Source: Fidelibacterota bacterium (GTDB taxonomy: Bacteria > Fidelibacterota > Fidelibacteria > Fidelibacterales > Fidelibacteraceae). From it: DNA of 15,716 bases. Shown here piece by piece: positions 14,546-15,716 of this stretch. How positions within the stretch are numbered: position 1 is the first letter of the stretch; every line of letters begins with the position of its first letter. The stretch spans positions 6,437-22,152 of the forward strand of contig JAOZRH010000011.1 in the NCBI GenBank assembly GCA_029931905.1. Direction: 5' to 3'. The notes beneath the pieces are model-generated. The model did not search any database, was not told the origin of the DNA, and saw only the letters and a program-made list of their open reading frames with translations. The translations under genes and the position numbers were made by a program.

Positions 14546-15529
14546 TTAACAAATTCTTGGCAATGGATCGGAATCTTGCATTATCAAAGGTCGTAAACCA
14601 CCAATTGAAGTTCTGATATAAACACCCTTAACTTCGTCAGTTACTTTTCCAATTATTGCAGAATCTTTTCCAAATTCATTTTTTTTCATTTCTTCAATTA
14701 ATTTATTTTCATCACCATCAATAAACGAAACAAGTTTTCCTTCATTTGCCAGATAAAGTGGATCTAAACCAAGAAGCTCGCTCACTGCATTTACATTTTC
14801 TTTAATTGGAATATTTTCTTCATCAATAATTATTCCAAGTTGAGTATCGTTTGCAACTTCATTCAAAATTGTTGCTAATCCGCCACGAGTTATATCTCGC
14901 AAAAATTTTATATTTCCATTTTTTAACATCACTTGCACCAATTCATTCAGAGATGCACAATCGCTTTTTGGGGCGGGGGAGAGTTCCATTTTTTCTCTCG
15001 CATTAATTATCGAAATTGTATGATCGCCAAGTGTACCGTTTATTAAAATTTTATTTCCATTTTTGATTTTCTTGGAATTTAAATTAACACCTTTTGGTAA
15101 ATATCCAATTCCTGTTGTAGTTAGATAAAGTCCATCAGCTTTTCCTTTTTCTACAACTTTTGTATCGCCAGCAATAATTTTTACATTTGCTTTTTCTGCT
15201 TCTTTTTGAACTGAATTTGTTATTTTTTTGAGTTCGGAAATTTCAAATCCTTCTTCAATAATATATGTTATCAAAATATATTTTGGAATTGCACCTTTCA
15301 TTGAAACATCATTAACAGTTCCAGAGATTGCAAGTTTTCCAATATCTCCACCAGGAAAGAATAGTGGATTTACAACATGAGCATCTGTAGAAACAACTGT
15401 ACGATTTTCAATTTCAACACCATCTTCTAATGATTGTAATTTGAAGTTTTTTACAAATACTTCTTTTATTAGTTCGTTTGTTAGTCCTGCTCCGCTTCCG
15501 TGTCCGATTCTGATTATTTCGTTTTTCAT
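14546..15529 (-). CDS. hypE: Hydrogenase expression/formation protein HypE
   Basis: Makes the cyanide ligand of the [NiFe] centre: HypF carbamoylates the C-terminal Cys of HypE, and HypE then dehydrates it with ATP to a thiocyanate. The 327 residues show the PurM-like/AIRS fold: 'GHGSGAGLTNELI' (9-21), 'STDAHVVNP', 'GGDIGKLAISGTVNDVSM', 'IIAGDTKV', 'RDITRGGLATILNEVA', and a perfect C-terminal 'PRIC' with Cys327. It is complete and apparently active. The ATG has AAGGAT about eight bases upstream. It is the first gene of the minus-strand hyp set; hypF, hypC, hypD and the hydrogenase structural genes must be elsewhere or beyond the window. Confidence 0.97.
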   Translation of the reverse strand: MKNEIIRIGHGSGAGLTNELIKEVFVKNFKLQSLEDGVEIENRTVVSTDAHVVNPLFFPGGDIGKLAISGTVNDVSMKGAIPKYILITYIIEEGFEISELKKITNSVQKEAEKANVKIIAGDTKVVEKGKADGLYLTTTGIGYLPKGVNLNSKKIKNGNKILINGTLGDHTISIINAREKMELSPAPKSDCASLNELVQVMLKNGNIKFLRDITRGGLATILNEVANDTQLGIIIDEENIPIKENVNAVSELLGLDPLYLANEGKLVSFIDGDENKLIEEMKKNEFGKDSAIIGKVTDEVKGVYIRTSIGGLRPLIMQDSDPLPRIC

Positions 15530-15568
15530 TTGATTTATCCTTTTTGTACAGTTTATTAAATTAATTAA

Positions 15569-15629
15569 TAAGGTTGTTTTTGGTTTGGTGATTTACATCT
15601 ACTAAGGTTGAATACAGAAGAATAAGGTT
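15569..15629. repeat. Three direct copies of a heptamer upstream of hypE
   Basis: TAAGGTT (AACCTTA on the hypE strand) occurs at 15569-15575, 15603-15609 and 15623-15629, that is 34 and 20 bases apart. The 187-bp stretch from hypE to the window end has no convincing gene and must hold the hyp promoter unless the operon starts further upstream. The copies may be regulator-binding sites or chance. Confidence 0.35.
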
Positions 15630-15716
15630 TTTGATAATTAATCATATTATTTTTCGATATATTTTTATTGTTTATCATATTTTATTATAATTTTCTTTCG
15701 TATTTATAATAAGCCT

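Noticed and set aside
15565..15678. A 37-codon minus-strand ORF upstream of hypE (starts MINNKN, ends QKQPY)
   Set aside because: No SD site, an in-frame stop just upstream, no recognisable domain, and the length is not unusual for chance in a 187-bp gap. It also covers the heptamer repeats.
1..15716. CRISPR arrays, tRNA or rRNA genes, insertion sequences, phage or toxin-antitoxin genes
   Set aside because: No regularly spaced repeats, cloverleaf-like or rRNA-like sequence, transposase motifs or terminal inverted repeats were seen on either strand.

Overview
The window is an A+T-rich bacterial chromosome segment packed with genes. The layout and gene content look like a free-living, mostly anaerobic-type bacterium. 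The best guess at its lineage is the Bacteroidota/Chlorobiota/Ignavibacteria (FCB) neighbourhood. This rests on a YbbR-domain protein next to tsaD, a membrane VWA protein, a receiver-less sigma-54 activator with a GSFTDA loop, and long-type NadA. Against Bacteroidota proper, secD and secF are separate genes rather than one fused secDF, several genes carry clear Shine-Dalgarno (SD) sites, and TTG starts are frequent. The lineage call is an inference from style, not a phylogeny.

Region 1-5471 (+ strand). The Lys/Glu-rich tail of an upstream gene ends at 126 and is followed by a strong intrinsic terminator. Then come a YbbR-domain membrane protein, overlapping tsaD (tRNA t6A synthesis), and a large membrane-anchored VWA protein, which look like one transcript. 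After a roughly 100-bp gap with a possible promoter lies a sigma-54-dependent activator without a receiver domain.

Region 5560-10396 (+ strand). This is a tightly spaced run: a lipoprotein rhodanese, cobO (cobalamin adenosyltransferase), nadA (quinolinate synthase), an unrecognised coiled-coil lipoprotein, a 28-codon ORF encoding a twin-arginine (Tat) signal sequence, an N-acyl-D-amino-acid deacylase in the next frame, and an acylphosphatase. A bidirectional terminator (10409-10441) separates it from the convergent minus-strand genes.

Region 10469-15529 (- strand). Read in the direction of transcription, hypE, hypA and a histidine-rich HupE/UreJ-like permease form a compact nickel/[NiFe]-hydrogenase maturation set. 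They are followed by an intergenic region with a 13-bp perfect inverted repeat, then secD and secF of the Sec translocon. The 187 bp upstream of hypE hold no convincing gene but contain three copies of a heptamer.

The most noteworthy observation is at 8438-8524. A Tat signal ORF lies one base out of frame with the downstream deacylase, and dropping one G from the GGGG at 8504-8507 would join them through a Gly-Cys lipobox-like sequence. It may be a sequencing error, a recent frameshift, or a real two-form arrangement, because the same G run is a good ribosome-binding site for the deacylase ATG. I did not find CRISPR arrays, tRNA or rRNA genes, insertion sequences or phage genes, and I cannot point with confidence to a wholly new multi-gene system.
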